A DNA stretch of 61,667 bases. Origin: a bacterium (lineage in GTDB: Bacteria; Vulcanimicrobiota; Vulcanimicrobiia; Vulcanimicrobiales; Vulcanimicrobiaceae). The notes below the pieces were generated by a model that was not told the DNA's origin, did no database searches, and saw nothing but the letters and a program-made list of their open reading frames with translations. Below, piece after piece: positions 1-7,114 of the stretch. The DNA is taken from positions 1 to 61,667 of the forward strand of contig JAJYFL010000014.1 of assembly GCA_021790935.1 (NCBI GenBank), in the 5' to 3' direction. The translations under genes and the position numbers were made by a program. Within the stretch, counting starts at the first letter, position 1. Each line of letters starts with the position of its first letter.

Positions 1-278
1 TTCGCCTCGGGAGAGTGCCGAGCGTCGAAGAGATCGAGCACCGTCTGCAGGTTGATCCAAAGAGCGTCGCTCGTCTCGAAGACGCGGGCCAAGCGCATCG
101 CCGTGTCGGGGGTGATTCCCCGGCGTCCATTGAGGATTTCGTTGAGCCGAACGTATGAAATGTCCATTGCGGTCGCGAGATCGCGGCACGTCATCCCAAG
201 CGGGTCCATGTAGAGTTCGCGAATAATCTCTCCCGGATGCGGCGGGCGTTTTTTTGTAGGAACGGTCAGGTCTTTCAC
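1..278 (-). CDS. higA: HigA-type antitoxin (XRE HTH), cut by window edge
   Basis: Reading the minus strand from a GTG at 278 gives a HigA-like HTH protein: a lead with HPGEIIRELYMDPLGMT, then the HigA signature RLNEILNGRRGITPDTAMRL and the tail SDALWINLQTVLDLFDA. The frame is open to the window edge, so the C-terminus is missing. A GAGGAGG ribosome site lies about 5 nt before the GTG. The gene follows the HigB toxin with a 10-bp gap, the toxin-first order typical of HigBA. In this family the antitoxin binds the toxin and represses the shared promoter. A homologous HigA is present at 57239. Confidence 0.88.
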   Translation of the reverse strand, partial: MKDLTVPTKKRPPHPGEIIRELYMDPLGMTCRDLATAMDISYVRLNEILNGRRGITPDTAMRLARVFETSDALWINLQTVLDLFDARHSPEA

Positions 279-288
279 GTTCGCCTCC

Positions 289-579
289 TCAATGGTAATC
301 GGTAATCTCGATTTTACGGGCTCCCTCGACACTCCACGCGAAGCAGATGCGGTATCGATCGTTGATTCGAATGCTGTGCTGGCCCTTTCGGGCACCCTCC
401 AGTCTCTCTAAACGATTCGAGGCGGGGATTCTCAGATCGTTGATCGTCGCGGCGGTCGTCAGAACGAGAAGCATCATTCGGGTGCGGCGGTGCAGCGTCG
501 AGGGAAGCGTCCTACGTGCATCCTTCGAGTAGATGCCCTCGAAGATGTCTGCCGTTCCTTTATCGGAGAACTGCCTCAC
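289..579 (-). CDS. higB: HigB/RelE-family toxin
   Basis: A 96-residue protein of the HigB (RelE fold) mRNA-interferase family. Visible family traits are the early GTADIFEG, the middle LRIPASNRLERLEG and the C-terminal core HSIRINDRYRICFAW followed by the basic end ARKIEITDYH. HigB enzymes cleave mRNA on the ribosome and are neutralised by the HigA encoded next. The start is GTG at 579, chosen because it lies 7 nt after a near-consensus -10 box, so the message is probably leaderless. Family call is good; toxicity is inferred. Confidence 0.88.
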   Translation of the reverse strand: MRQFSDKGTADIFEGIYSKDARRTLPSTLHRRTRMMLLVLTTAATINDLRIPASNRLERLEGARKGQHSIRINDRYRICFAWSVEGARKIEITDYH

Positions 580-585
580 CGGTTA

Positions 586-614
586 ACTATAATGTATACC
601 GTTATACGTGTCAA
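586..614 (-). promoter_or_regulatory. Promoter of higBA (TTGACA-17-TATAGT)
   Basis: On the minus strand a perfect -35 TTGACA (614-609), a 17-bp spacer and -10 TATAGT (591-586) stand 6 nt before the higB GTG. The spacer holds the near-palindrome GTATAACGGTATAC, a plausible HigA operator. The distance leaves no room for a Shine-Dalgarno site, so the transcript should begin at or next to the start codon. Confidence 0.75.
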
Positions 615-678
615 GGCGTGGGCGACGAAGTTGTGGCCATCTCTTGCGACGCGATAGCGAGCGTGGTAATTTAGTGGT

Positions 679-1560
679 ATGAAGCGGATGGTGATCGTAG
701 CGGCATTTCTCGCGCTGTGCGTTGTCGGCTCGCCGCGTCGGGCGCAGGCGATGATCGAGTTTTGTCCGGCGGTGCTGCATCGGGCGCTGGTCGGAGCGCC
801 AGACCCGAAGGGCCCGCTGCCGGCCGCAGCGCTCTACGGTTTCGATTTAAGCGCGCTCGGCCCGCGCTCTCTCGAAAGCGCGACGCTCGCATTCGACACC
901 ACGGCCGGCTGGTTTACGGCGAAGGTCCTGGCAGTTGCTATCGGTGAGAAGCTGCGGCACTACACGAGCGCCACGGTACGGTTCGTGCGGCACGACTGGG
1001 TCTCGCCGATCATGTACGTGCGGTTTCCGGCTGCGCTGAAGATCTCGCACGCGTGGGTGTTCAACGCACAAGTGCATGGCGATGGCCCGTTCGGATGGGA
1101 GGCCAAGGGCGACGTGGCGTGCAGTCCGCCGTCGACCGCTGAAACTCGGGCCGGCCGAAACGACATCAGGCTCGACCCGAAGTTGGACGCGAAGGATGAG
1201 GATGCGTTGTGGCTTCCCCCGGGCCCCGCGTCGATCGTTCTCGACGCCCAATCGGCAAAGGCGCTCGAGATGAACTCGTGCGGCGATCCGTTTCGCCCTG
1301 CCACCGTAGTGTACGCGGCGCAACCGGCGTATCCGGACGAATTGAAGGCTCAGGCCCCTAGCGGAGAGACGTTGGTGGTGGTGGCGATCAACCGGGACGG
1401 TTCGCGCGCCGACGCTTGGGTTTGGGCGCCGTCCGGGTACGCGGCGTTCGACGAAGCAGCGTTGAATGCGGCGAAGGCATCGAGATTTGAGAATGCGCGC
1501 TCGTACTGCACGGACGTACCCGGGCAGTACCTGTTCAAAGTCACGTTTCTCCCGCACTGA
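679..1560 (+). CDS. Secreted protein with C-terminal TonB domain
   Basis: A 293-residue protein with a Sec signal peptide (basic start, hydrophobic core, cleavage likely after RRAQA near residue 24). The last 80 or so residues match the TonB C-terminal fold: AQPAYPDELKAQAPSGETLV, then VVVAINRDGS and FDEAALNAAKASRFENA. Such domains contact outer-membrane receptors in true TonB, but many secreted proteins carry the domain as a stand-alone module, and no transmembrane anchor or proline-rich linker is seen here. Residues 25-200 were not recognised. A TAATTT -10 box lies 6 nt before the ATG (TTGCGA 17 bp further up), suggesting a leaderless message. The gene stands alone between higBA and the IS607 element. 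Confidence 0.72.
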   Translation: MKRMVIVAAFLALCVVGSPRRAQAMIEFCPAVLHRALVGAPDPKGPLPAAALYGFDLSALGPRSLESATLAFDTTAGWFTAKVLAVAIGEKLRHYTSATVRFVRHDWVSPIMYVRFPAALKISHAWVFNAQVHGDGPFGWEAKGDVACSPPSTAETRAGRNDIRLDPKLDAKDEDALWLPPGPASIVLDAQSAKALEMNSCGDPFRPATVVYAAQPAYPDELKAQAPSGETLVVVAINRDGSRADAWVWAPSGYAAFDEAALNAAKASRFENARSYCTDVPGQYLFKVTFLPH

Positions 1561-1604
1561 ACGGGCGGGAGGGTATAGGCTGCCGCCTGTCCGATACCCC
1601 TGTA

Positions 1605-1634
1605 TAGACAAACATATGTTCGTATGTTAGTCTA
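1605..1634 (+). promoter_or_regulatory. 30-bp palindrome overlapping the IS607 tnpA promoter
   Basis: The sequence is an imperfect palindrome with 24 of 30 positions symmetric (arms TAGAC/GTCTA outside, AACATA/TATGTT inside). It also reads as a promoter: TAGACA (1605-1610), 17 bp, TAGTCT (1628-1633), then 6 nt to the tnpA ATG at 1640. A transposase-binding site that also autoregulates tnpA is a reasonable inference; it may lie at or near the element's left end. Confidence 0.5.
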
Positions 1635-1639
1635 AGGGC

Positions 1640-2215
1640 ATGCGTTTGGTTGATTGGGCGCGGCGTCAAGGCATCTCGTACAAGACGGCTTGGCGCTGGG
1701 TCAAAGATGATGCAATGCCGATTCCCTGGCGTAAAACGCCAAGCGGAATGATTCTTGTCGATGCGGCAATAGACGAAAAGCCGTCTGCCGTCGCGCTCTA
1801 TGCGCGCGTGAGCAGTCACGATCAACGTAGCGACCTTGACCGACAGTTGGCGCGCCTTTCAACCTATGCCGCCGAGCGAGAATTGCACGTCGTCGAAGCA
1901 GTTGCGGAAATCGGTTCTGGGTTGAATGGAAAGCGCCGCAAGTTGCTGCGGCTTCTTTCGGACGCAAACATCGGTGCGGTCGTCGTCGAACACCGCGACC
2001 GTTTTGCCCGATTCGGTTCGGAGTATCTCGAAGCGGCGCTCGCCGCGTCAGGACGCCGGTTAATCGTGGTCGATTCCGCCGAAATGAACGACGATCTCGT
2101 GCCGGACATGATTTCAATCCTCACAAGTTTCTGCGCGCGGCTTTACGGGCGTCGTTCGGCTCGCAATCGCGCCATTAGCATTGAGCGCGCATTAGCGCGG
2201 GTAGCCGCTCCATGA
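1640..2215 (+). CDS. tnpA: IS607-family serine transposase TnpA
   Basis: A 191-residue protein. Residues 1-50 form a MerR-like HTH (LVDWARRQGISYKTAWRWVK), followed by a small serine-recombinase domain starting ALYARVSSHDQRSDLDRQ, where the Ser of VSSHDQ is the expected nucleophile and nearby Arg and Asp residues are conserved. VVVEHRDRFARFGSEYLEAAL is the second signature of IS607 resolvases. The enzyme cuts and rejoins the transposon through a serine-DNA intermediate. Its stop overlaps the tnpB start (ATGA). Length is normal for the family, with no frameshift. Confidence 0.93.
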   Translation: MRLVDWARRQGISYKTAWRWVKDDAMPIPWRKTPSGMILVDAAIDEKPSAVALYARVSSHDQRSDLDRQLARLSTYAAERELHVVEAVAEIGSGLNGKRRKLLRLLSDANIGAVVVEHRDRFARFGSEYLEAALAASGRRLIVVDSAEMNDDLVPDMISILTSFCARLYGRRSARNRAISIERALARVAAP

Positions 2216-3432
2216 TTGTGTCGCACAAGATTCGGCTCGTTCCATCCAGCGCGCAAGAACAGGTATTTCGTCGTGCTTGCGGGACCGCACGCTTCGCCTA
2301 CAATTGGGCGCTCGCGCGATGGCAAACCGACTACCTTGCCGGAGGCAAGCCGAGTGAGGCTGCACTTCGTAAGCAGCTCAATGCGCTGAAGGCAACCGCG
2401 TTTCCGTGGATGTGCGAACTACCAAAGACCGTCGTACAATATGCCATCAAGAATCTTGGGTTGGCGTATAAGAATTTCTTTGACGATCTGGCTAGAGTGA
2501 ACCGAGGCGAGCTTAATGCCAAACAGCTTCGCAGGCCACGCTTTAAGAAAAAAGGCCATCACGATAGCTTCCGCGTCGATAACGGCACGGATAAAGGCCA
2601 TCCGAATGCGGTGACCGTGGTGGGTAAGCTCGTCAAGCTCGCACGCATCGGGTGGGTCTGCATGCGTGAGGAAGTCCGCTTCGCGGGAACAATCCGTTCT
2701 GCGACGATCTCACGTGAGGCTGATGCGTGGTACTGCTCGTTCGCGGTCGATGTTGGTGGGCTTGCGGCCGAAGGAACGGCGAGAGGAATCGTTGGCGTTG
2801 ACCTCGGAATCGCTCACCTCGCAACACTTTCGGATGGTTCGACACCGATTGAATCGCCGAAGCCGCTACGGAGGTTACTCGGCAAACTCAAACGACTCAA
2901 TCGTTCACTCCATCGAAAAGTCAAAGGCTCGTGCAATCGTGCACACGCGAAAACCAAGCTCGCACGACTTCACGCACGAATCGCCCATATCCGCGAAGAC
3001 GCATTGCATAAGCTGACAACGCACCTCATCCAACGCTTCGGCACGGTCGTTATCGAGGACCTCAACGTGCGCGGAATGCTTGCAAATCGAAAACTATCAC
3101 GGGCCATCGCGGACATTGGATTCTTCGAGTTTCGGCGACAGTTGGAGTATAAAGCGAAGATGGCTGGCGCAGCCGTGATCGTTGCTGATCGCTGGTTTCC
3201 ATCTTCGAAACTCTGCTCGACATGCGATGCGAAGAACGAATCACTCGCGCTCTGCGAGCGTGCCTGGACGTGCCTATCGTGCGGCGCGACCCACGACCGC
3301 GATTTCAACGCGGCCGTGAATCTAGCGCGCCTTGTCCCCGAAGGGGGATACCCCGAGAGTTCACCGGGGTTAGTCTGTGGAGCGGACGGCTCTGGCGACG
3401 AGAGCGATCTCGCCGTGAAACCAGCCGCGTAG
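2212..3432 (+). CDS. tnpB: IS607-associated RNA-guided nuclease TnpB
   Basis: A full-length TnpB of 406 residues. The N-terminal part carries RLVPSSAQEQVFRRACGTAR and FAYNWALARW. The RuvC catalytic residues are visible: Asp near 197 in GVDLGIAHLA, Glu near 282 in VVIEDLNVRGM, and Asp near 364 in HDRDFNAAVN. A four-cysteine zinc ribbon (CSTC...CLSC) sits between the last two. TnpB proteins are omega-RNA-guided DNA endonucleases, relatives of Cas12, that help the element persist at the donor site. All key residues are present, so activity is plausible. The start ATG overlaps the tnpA stop. Confidence 0.93.
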   Translation: MIVSHKIRLVPSSAQEQVFRRACGTARFAYNWALARWQTDYLAGGKPSEAALRKQLNALKATAFPWMCELPKTVVQYAIKNLGLAYKNFFDDLARVNRGELNAKQLRRPRFKKKGHHDSFRVDNGTDKGHPNAVTVVGKLVKLARIGWVCMREEVRFAGTIRSATISREADAWYCSFAVDVGGLAAEGTARGIVGVDLGIAHLATLSDGSTPIESPKPLRRLLGKLKRLNRSLHRKVKGSCNRAHAKTKLARLHARIAHIREDALHKLTTHLIQRFGTVVIEDLNVRGMLANRKLSRAIADIGFFEFRRQLEYKAKMAGAAVIVADRWFPSSKLCSTCDAKNESLALCERAWTCLSCGATHDRDFNAAVNLARLVPEGGYPESSPGLVCGADGSGDESDLAVKPAA

Positions 3433-3470
3433 AAGCAGAAAGAAAGGTTTGGAATAGATGGCCATTCATT
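3330..3470 (+). ncRNA. Possible omega-RNA region at the tnpB 3' end
   Basis: In this family the guide RNA comes from the 3' end of tnpB plus the transposon right end. Here the region holds three hairpins: CCCC/GGGG at 3336-3346, ACCCCG/CGGGGT at 3350-3370 and CGAGA/TCTCG at 3399-3412. The overlap with tnpB is as expected, but the RNA boundaries and guide start cannot be read from the sequence alone. Confidence 0.35.
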
Positions 3471-3944
3471 TCAGAACGGCGTACCACCCATGTCGATCGG
3501 CTTGCCTTGGGCCAGTGAGGTGATGTAGGCCACGAGGTCGCGCATGGCGTTGCTGTCGTAGGCCGGCGGAGTCCCGCGCAAGCCTGCCTTCACGCAATGG
3601 GTTAGTTGGTCTTGTAACGTCCACACGCCATTACCGTGAACTCTTGGGAAGATTGCCGCAGCATTCATGAGGCTCGGCAGCTTCATTCCGTTGGGAGCTC
3701 TGCCGGCTGTGGTACCGCCGGCCGAGTGGCAGGTTTCGCAGGTTCGCCCGTTACCACCGAAAGTGGGATGGTAGAAAAGATCTTTGCCGCGGTGCACGGC
3801 CTGGCGAAGCGTTTCCGGGAGGGCGCCGTTGGAAACGGCGGTACTCTTGACGCCGCCGCAGCCCGCCAATGCGAGCAATGCCACGGCTGCGACCGCGGCG
3901 GTCCGCAGAGTAATCGAGGTTCTTTCATTGACGGTAATAGCCAT
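3471..3944 (-). CDS. Lipoprotein cytochrome c (monohaem)
   Basis: A 157-residue lipoprotein. Residues 1-30 are a lipoprotein signal ending in the lipobox LALAGC. One CETCH haem-binding site sits in the middle (NGRTCETCHSAGG), with candidate distal Met ligands in NGMKLPSLMN and a C-terminal helix DLVAYITSLAQG typical of class I cytochromes. It probably carries electrons on the outer face of the cytoplasmic membrane; the partner is unknown. The start at 3944 was chosen for the AAAGGA ribosome site and the signal peptide; a longer open frame reaches 4253 but only shadows the divergent enoyl-CoA hydratase gene. Confidence 0.85.
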   Translation of the reverse strand: MAITVNERTSITLRTAAVAAVALLALAGCGGVKSTAVSNGALPETLRQAVHRGKDLFYHPTFGGNGRTCETCHSAGGTTAGRAPNGMKLPSLMNAAAIFPRVHGNGVWTLQDQLTHCVKAGLRGTPPAYDSNAMRDLVAYITSLAQGKPIDMGGTPF

Positions 3945-4083
3945 ACCGTTCCTTTCCGTGTGCGAGTGCGTCTTTCCATTCGACTCGACGGCGAGCCATG
4001 CCCCTGTGTGCCGGATTCCAGGGGCGCCCGGGTGCGCGAGGAGAACGTACGAGTAGACTACCGGCGAACCATCGAGGCACGAA

Positions 4084-4869
4084 ATGCAGATTGCTCCGTA
4101 CCGTTTCATAACCGTCGAGCGTGGCGGCGATGGCATCGTTACGCTGACGATGAACCGTCCCGAGAGACGCAACGCGCTCTCGCTCGAACTCATGCTCGAG
4201 TTGACCGCCGCTCTGCGCGCCGCAGGGGCTAGCCGCGAGAACCGCGCCGTCATTCTGCGCGGCGAGGGGCCGGCCTTCAGCGCCGGTCACGATCTGCGCG
4301 AGATGCTCGGCCGCGACGTCGAGGCGTACCGCGAGATCTTCGACACCTGCGTGGATCTGATGGAGACCATCCAGCGCATCCCCCAACCCGTCATCGCGGA
4401 AGTCGCGGCGGTCGCGACGGCCGCCGGCTGCCAGTTGGTCGCGACCTGCGATCTCGCCATCGCCTCGAGCGAGGCCACCTTCGCGACTCCGGGCGTGCGG
4501 ATCGGACTCTTCTGCACGACGCCGATGGTGGCGCTCACGCGCGCGATCGGCCGCAAGCGTGCGATGGAGATGCTGCTGACCGGCGCGGCGATCGACGCGG
4601 CCACGGCGGCGCAGTGGGGGCTCGTCAACCGCGTCGTTCCTCCGGAACGGCTGCGCGCCGAGACGCTCGCGCTCGCGGGCAGCGTAGCTCGGGCCGCCCG
4701 CACCGTCGTCGGGATCGGTAAGGCGGCGTTCTATGCCCAGATCGATTTGGAGCAGCCGAAGGCCTACGCCTACGCCAAGGAGATCATGAGCATGAACGCG
4801 ATGGCCGAGGACGCGCAGGAGGGGATGGGGGCCTTCTTGGACAAACGAGAGCCCTCTTGGAAGGCCTAA
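4084..4869 (+). CDS. Enoyl-CoA hydratase/isomerase family protein
   Basis: A 261-residue crotonase-fold enzyme. Typical segments are VTLTMNRPERRNALS at the N-terminus, the oxyanion-hole stretch GEGPAFSAGHDLREM, and AGCQLVATCDLAIASSEATF. The usual second catalytic Glu position reads GVRIGLFCTTP, resembling the ECHDC3-like subgroup rather than the classical hydratase with Glu in GV.LG..P; the exact reaction is therefore uncertain. Family members add water to, or isomerise, CoA-linked double bonds. The gene diverges from the cytochrome gene and is followed by a structured RNA, so it seems to be a single-gene unit. Confidence 0.85.
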   Translation: MQIAPYRFITVERGGDGIVTLTMNRPERRNALSLELMLELTAALRAAGASRENRAVILRGEGPAFSAGHDLREMLGRDVEAYREIFDTCVDLMETIQRIPQPVIAEVAAVATAAGCQLVATCDLAIASSEATFATPGVRIGLFCTTPMVALTRAIGRKRAMEMLLTGAAIDAATAAQWGLVNRVVPPERLRAETLALAGSVARAARTVVGIGKAAFYAQIDLEQPKAYAYAKEIMSMNAMAEDAQEGMGAFLDKREPSWKA

Positions 4870-5063
4870 AAAAATTCGGTCGGGACCCCAAAGGGAAACC
4901 GAGCCGAGTGCCTAACGAGTGAGGACGCCTCGCAAGCACACCGTGGGCGGTGCTGTGAAGGCCGAGACCCCGCAAGGGAACGACGTCGCCCACACCCGGT
5001 ATGCGGGCAACCGCATACGCGACGGCAGTGAGGGCTCGCCTACGGCGGGCCTTCCTGTTTTTT
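4870..5063 (+). ncRNA. Structured RNA leader, unassigned class (candidate riboswitch/attenuator)
   Basis: A 190-nt gap contains many stable helices: CGGT/ACCG near 4881-4903, GTGAGG/CCTCGC near 4919-4933, TGGGCG/CGCCCA, and a perfect GTATGCGG/CCGCATAC hairpin at 4999-5018. Two similar CCC-loop-GGGAA hairpins (GACCCC..AAGGGAA) appear near 4888 and 4968. The region ends in an intrinsic terminator just before the DUF5693-csaB-ileS operon, so a transcription-attenuation element is likely. It did not match the cobalamin, c-di-AMP, TPP, T-box, RNase P or tmRNA core motifs I compared by eye. Confidence 0.5.
5033..5063 (+). terminator. Intrinsic terminator closing the leader RNA
   Basis: GGCTCGCC (5033-5040), loop TAC and GGCGGGCC (5044-5051) form an 8-bp stem, followed by TTCCTG and six T (5058-5063). 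It stands directly before the first plausible start codons (5070, 5082) of the operon, as in attenuator-type control. Confidence 0.75.
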
Positions 5064-5069
5064 GCGCGA

Positions 5070-7091
5070 ATGCTCGGCCACGTGAAATTCGTTCCGACTA
5101 GAACGCGCTACGCCGCATTCGTGCTTTTGGTTGCCCTGCTGGCTTCGTTGCTCGTCGCGGCGTTTCGCGTTCGCGTCGAAGGGCAGACTCGTCGCGTCGA
5201 GATCGCGATGGACTACAACGACTTCCTGACGCTCGCCCATGCCTACGATTACAACCCCGAGGCGTTTCTGGTCGAGCTGCGGCGGGCGGGTCTCACGTCG
5301 CTAGCACTGGCCGAGGAGCTCGGCAGTGCGGTCGGTACGTCGAAGAGCGCGTACGTCACCTCTGGCGTAGGCTTGTTGGACGCCGCACGCATCTCGCCGC
5401 TCGCCGACCCGACGCTCGCCGCGCTCGTGCGCGGCAACCGGATTCACCCGAATGCGGTCTACCTGCTGGTCTACGACCGATCCACCTTCAAGCGTTTCAT
5501 GCAGCAGTTGCCCCTGCACTTCGAACGCTCGGGGATACGCGTTCTGCACGCGAGCCTTCCCTACGTGATCTCGGTGCGCACGCAGATCGATTACTTCAAT
5601 ACCGTCGCTTTGGGGATTCCGCACCGCGAGATCGCGCTGACGCGCAAGCTCGGCTTATTCGTGATTCCGCGCTTCCAAAACGACGAGCGGCTGCGCCGGC
5701 CGCAGATGGAACAGATGATCCGCGATCTGCACGCCGGCAAGTGGATATCCACCATCATCTTTTTCGGGATGCGCAATCAGGTGCTGGGCTACCCGGATCA
5801 CATCAAGGGCGCGGCCGCCGTCTTCAAGACGCACGCGTTCAATTACGGCGAGATCGAGACGTACGACCCGAGCCAAGTGCAGAAAGGCAACGTCTCGCTC
5901 GCACGGTTGATTCCCGGCCGCATCGTGCGCGTGCAGGCCATCGCGAAACCCGAACTCGACAAGCTCACGATCCCCGAGATCGTCGCGCGCTACGAACTCG
6001 GCGTGCGCGAACGCAATATCCGCGTCGTCTACCTGCGCCCGATCTCCCATCGCTATCGCGGCCTCTCGATCGAGAAATCGAACGTCGAGATGGTCCGCGA
6101 TATCGCGACCGCGCTGAAATCGCAAGGCTTTAAATTAGGCCGCGCGACGCCGATACCGCTCTATCGCGGCAACAACGCGATCCTCGTCGGGCTGGCGGCG
6201 CTGGCGGTTCCCTCTATATTCGTGCTGCTGCTCGACTGGTACGGCTGGTACCGCCGCCGGCTCGCCGCCGCGGCCTACGGGTTGACGCTCCTGCTCTACC
6301 TTGCAGGCGTAGCGACGCATCACGACATCATCGCGCGGTCGCTGATCGCGCTCGCGGGCGCGTTGCTCTTCGCCGCCGCGGCCTTTACGGCCATCGGGCC
6401 CGCATTCTACGAGGAACCGGCGCGCGGCGGCGGCACGCAACTGCTGCGCAGCCTGCGCTGGACGCTTGTGGCAACCGGGGTGGCGATGCTGGGAGCGCTG
6501 GTCGTCATCGGCGTGATGAGCTCGCCGCTCGTCATGGAGGAAGTCGAACCGTTTCGCGGCGTGAAGTTGCTCCTGGCGACGCCGCCGCTCGCTGCGCTCC
6601 TGCTCTACGTCCTAACCGACCGCTTCAACGCGCGGGTGGGCGACGCGAAAGCAGCATTTGCGGCACCCGTCCGCATCTATCAGTTGCTCGTGGGGATCGC
6701 GGTGCTCGCGGCCGGCCTGTTCGTCTTAATGCGTAGCGGCAACCAGAGCGAGATCGCTCCTTCGGCGATCGAACTGTGGCTGCGCGCCCACCTTACCGAA
6801 TGGCTGAGCGTTCGGCCGCGCTTCAAGGAGTTTCTGCTCGGCTTCCCGTTGCTGATGCTGCTGCCGGCGCTGCGCGGAACGCACCGCCGAGCGGTCGGCA
6901 TCTTGTTCGCGCTCGGCATCGGGGTGAGCCTCGGCGACATGATCGATACCTTCTCTCACCTGCACACGCCCGTGCTGGTCGCGGTGCTGCGGATCTTCAA
7001 CGGCCTCGTGCTCGGAGCGATCGTCGGCGCGATAGCGATCTGGATCTATCGCAGTATCGTGCGCCGCTACGCGCCGCCCGCATCGTCCTAG
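5070..7091 (+). CDS. DUF5693 family membrane protein
   Basis: About 673 residues. An N-terminal membrane anchor (YAAFVLLVALLASLLVAAF) precedes a soluble extracytoplasmic domain of about 330 residues, then at least seven C-terminal transmembrane segments (for example ILVGLAALAVPSIFVLLL). The pairing with csaB downstream is the known DUF5693-CsaB arrangement of Firmicutes and cyanobacteria and suggests a role in making or exporting a pyruvylated cell-surface polymer; the molecular function is unknown. The start is uncertain: ATG 5070 or GTG 5082 lie after the terminator, while an in-frame ATG at 5001 falls inside the RNA hairpin. Confidence 0.82.
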   Translation: MLGHVKFVPTRTRYAAFVLLVALLASLLVAAFRVRVEGQTRRVEIAMDYNDFLTLAHAYDYNPEAFLVELRRAGLTSLALAEELGSAVGTSKSAYVTSGVGLLDAARISPLADPTLAALVRGNRIHPNAVYLLVYDRSTFKRFMQQLPLHFERSGIRVLHASLPYVISVRTQIDYFNTVALGIPHREIALTRKLGLFVIPRFQNDERLRRPQMEQMIRDLHAGKWISTIIFFGMRNQVLGYPDHIKGAAAVFKTHAFNYGEIETYDPSQVQKGNVSLARLIPGRIVRVQAIAKPELDKLTIPEIVARYELGVRERNIRVVYLRPISHRYRGLSIEKSNVEMVRDIATALKSQGFKLGRATPIPLYRGNNAILVGLAALAVPSIFVLLLDWYGWYRRRLAAAAYGLTLLLYLAGVATHHDIIARSLIALAGALLFAAAAFTAIGPAFYEEPARGGGTQLLRSLRWTLVATGVAMLGALVVIGVMSSPLVMEEVEPFRGVKLLLATPPLAALLLYVLTDRFNARVGDAKAAFAAPVRIYQLLVGIAVLAAGLFVLMRSGNQSEIAPSAIELWLRAHLTEWLSVRPRFKEFLLGFPLLMLLPALRGTHRRAVGILFALGIGVSLGDMIDTFSHLHTPVLVAVLRIFNGLVLGAIVGAIAIWIYRSIVRRYAPPASS

Positions 7092-7114
7092 GCGCGCCGA
7101 AGGTTTGGCGTGGG

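Larger units (their letters stand above)
1600..3470 (+). mobile_element. IS607-family element (tnpA + tnpB); ends approximate
   Basis: The tnpA serine recombinase and tnpB overlap by 4 bp, the standard IS607 layout. The element lies between the TonB_C gene (ends 1560) and the cytochrome gene (ends 3471). IS607 elements lack terminal inverted repeats and make no target duplication, so exact ends cannot be set from one copy; the limits given are the flanking genes. Both reading frames are intact, so the element may be active. Confidence 0.65.

Noticed and set aside
3945-4253. N-terminal extension of the cytochrome c protein
   Set aside because: The extension is antisense to the enoyl-CoA hydratase gene; the lipoprotein signal and ribosome site place the start at 3944.
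4870-5063. Cobalamin or c-di-AMP riboswitch
   Set aside because: Scattered matches (AAAGGGAA, GCTGTGA, GCCGAGACC) recall the B12 box, and csaB context recalls c-di-AMP, but the order and spacing of conserved blocks do not fit either class, so only an unassigned structured RNA is reported.
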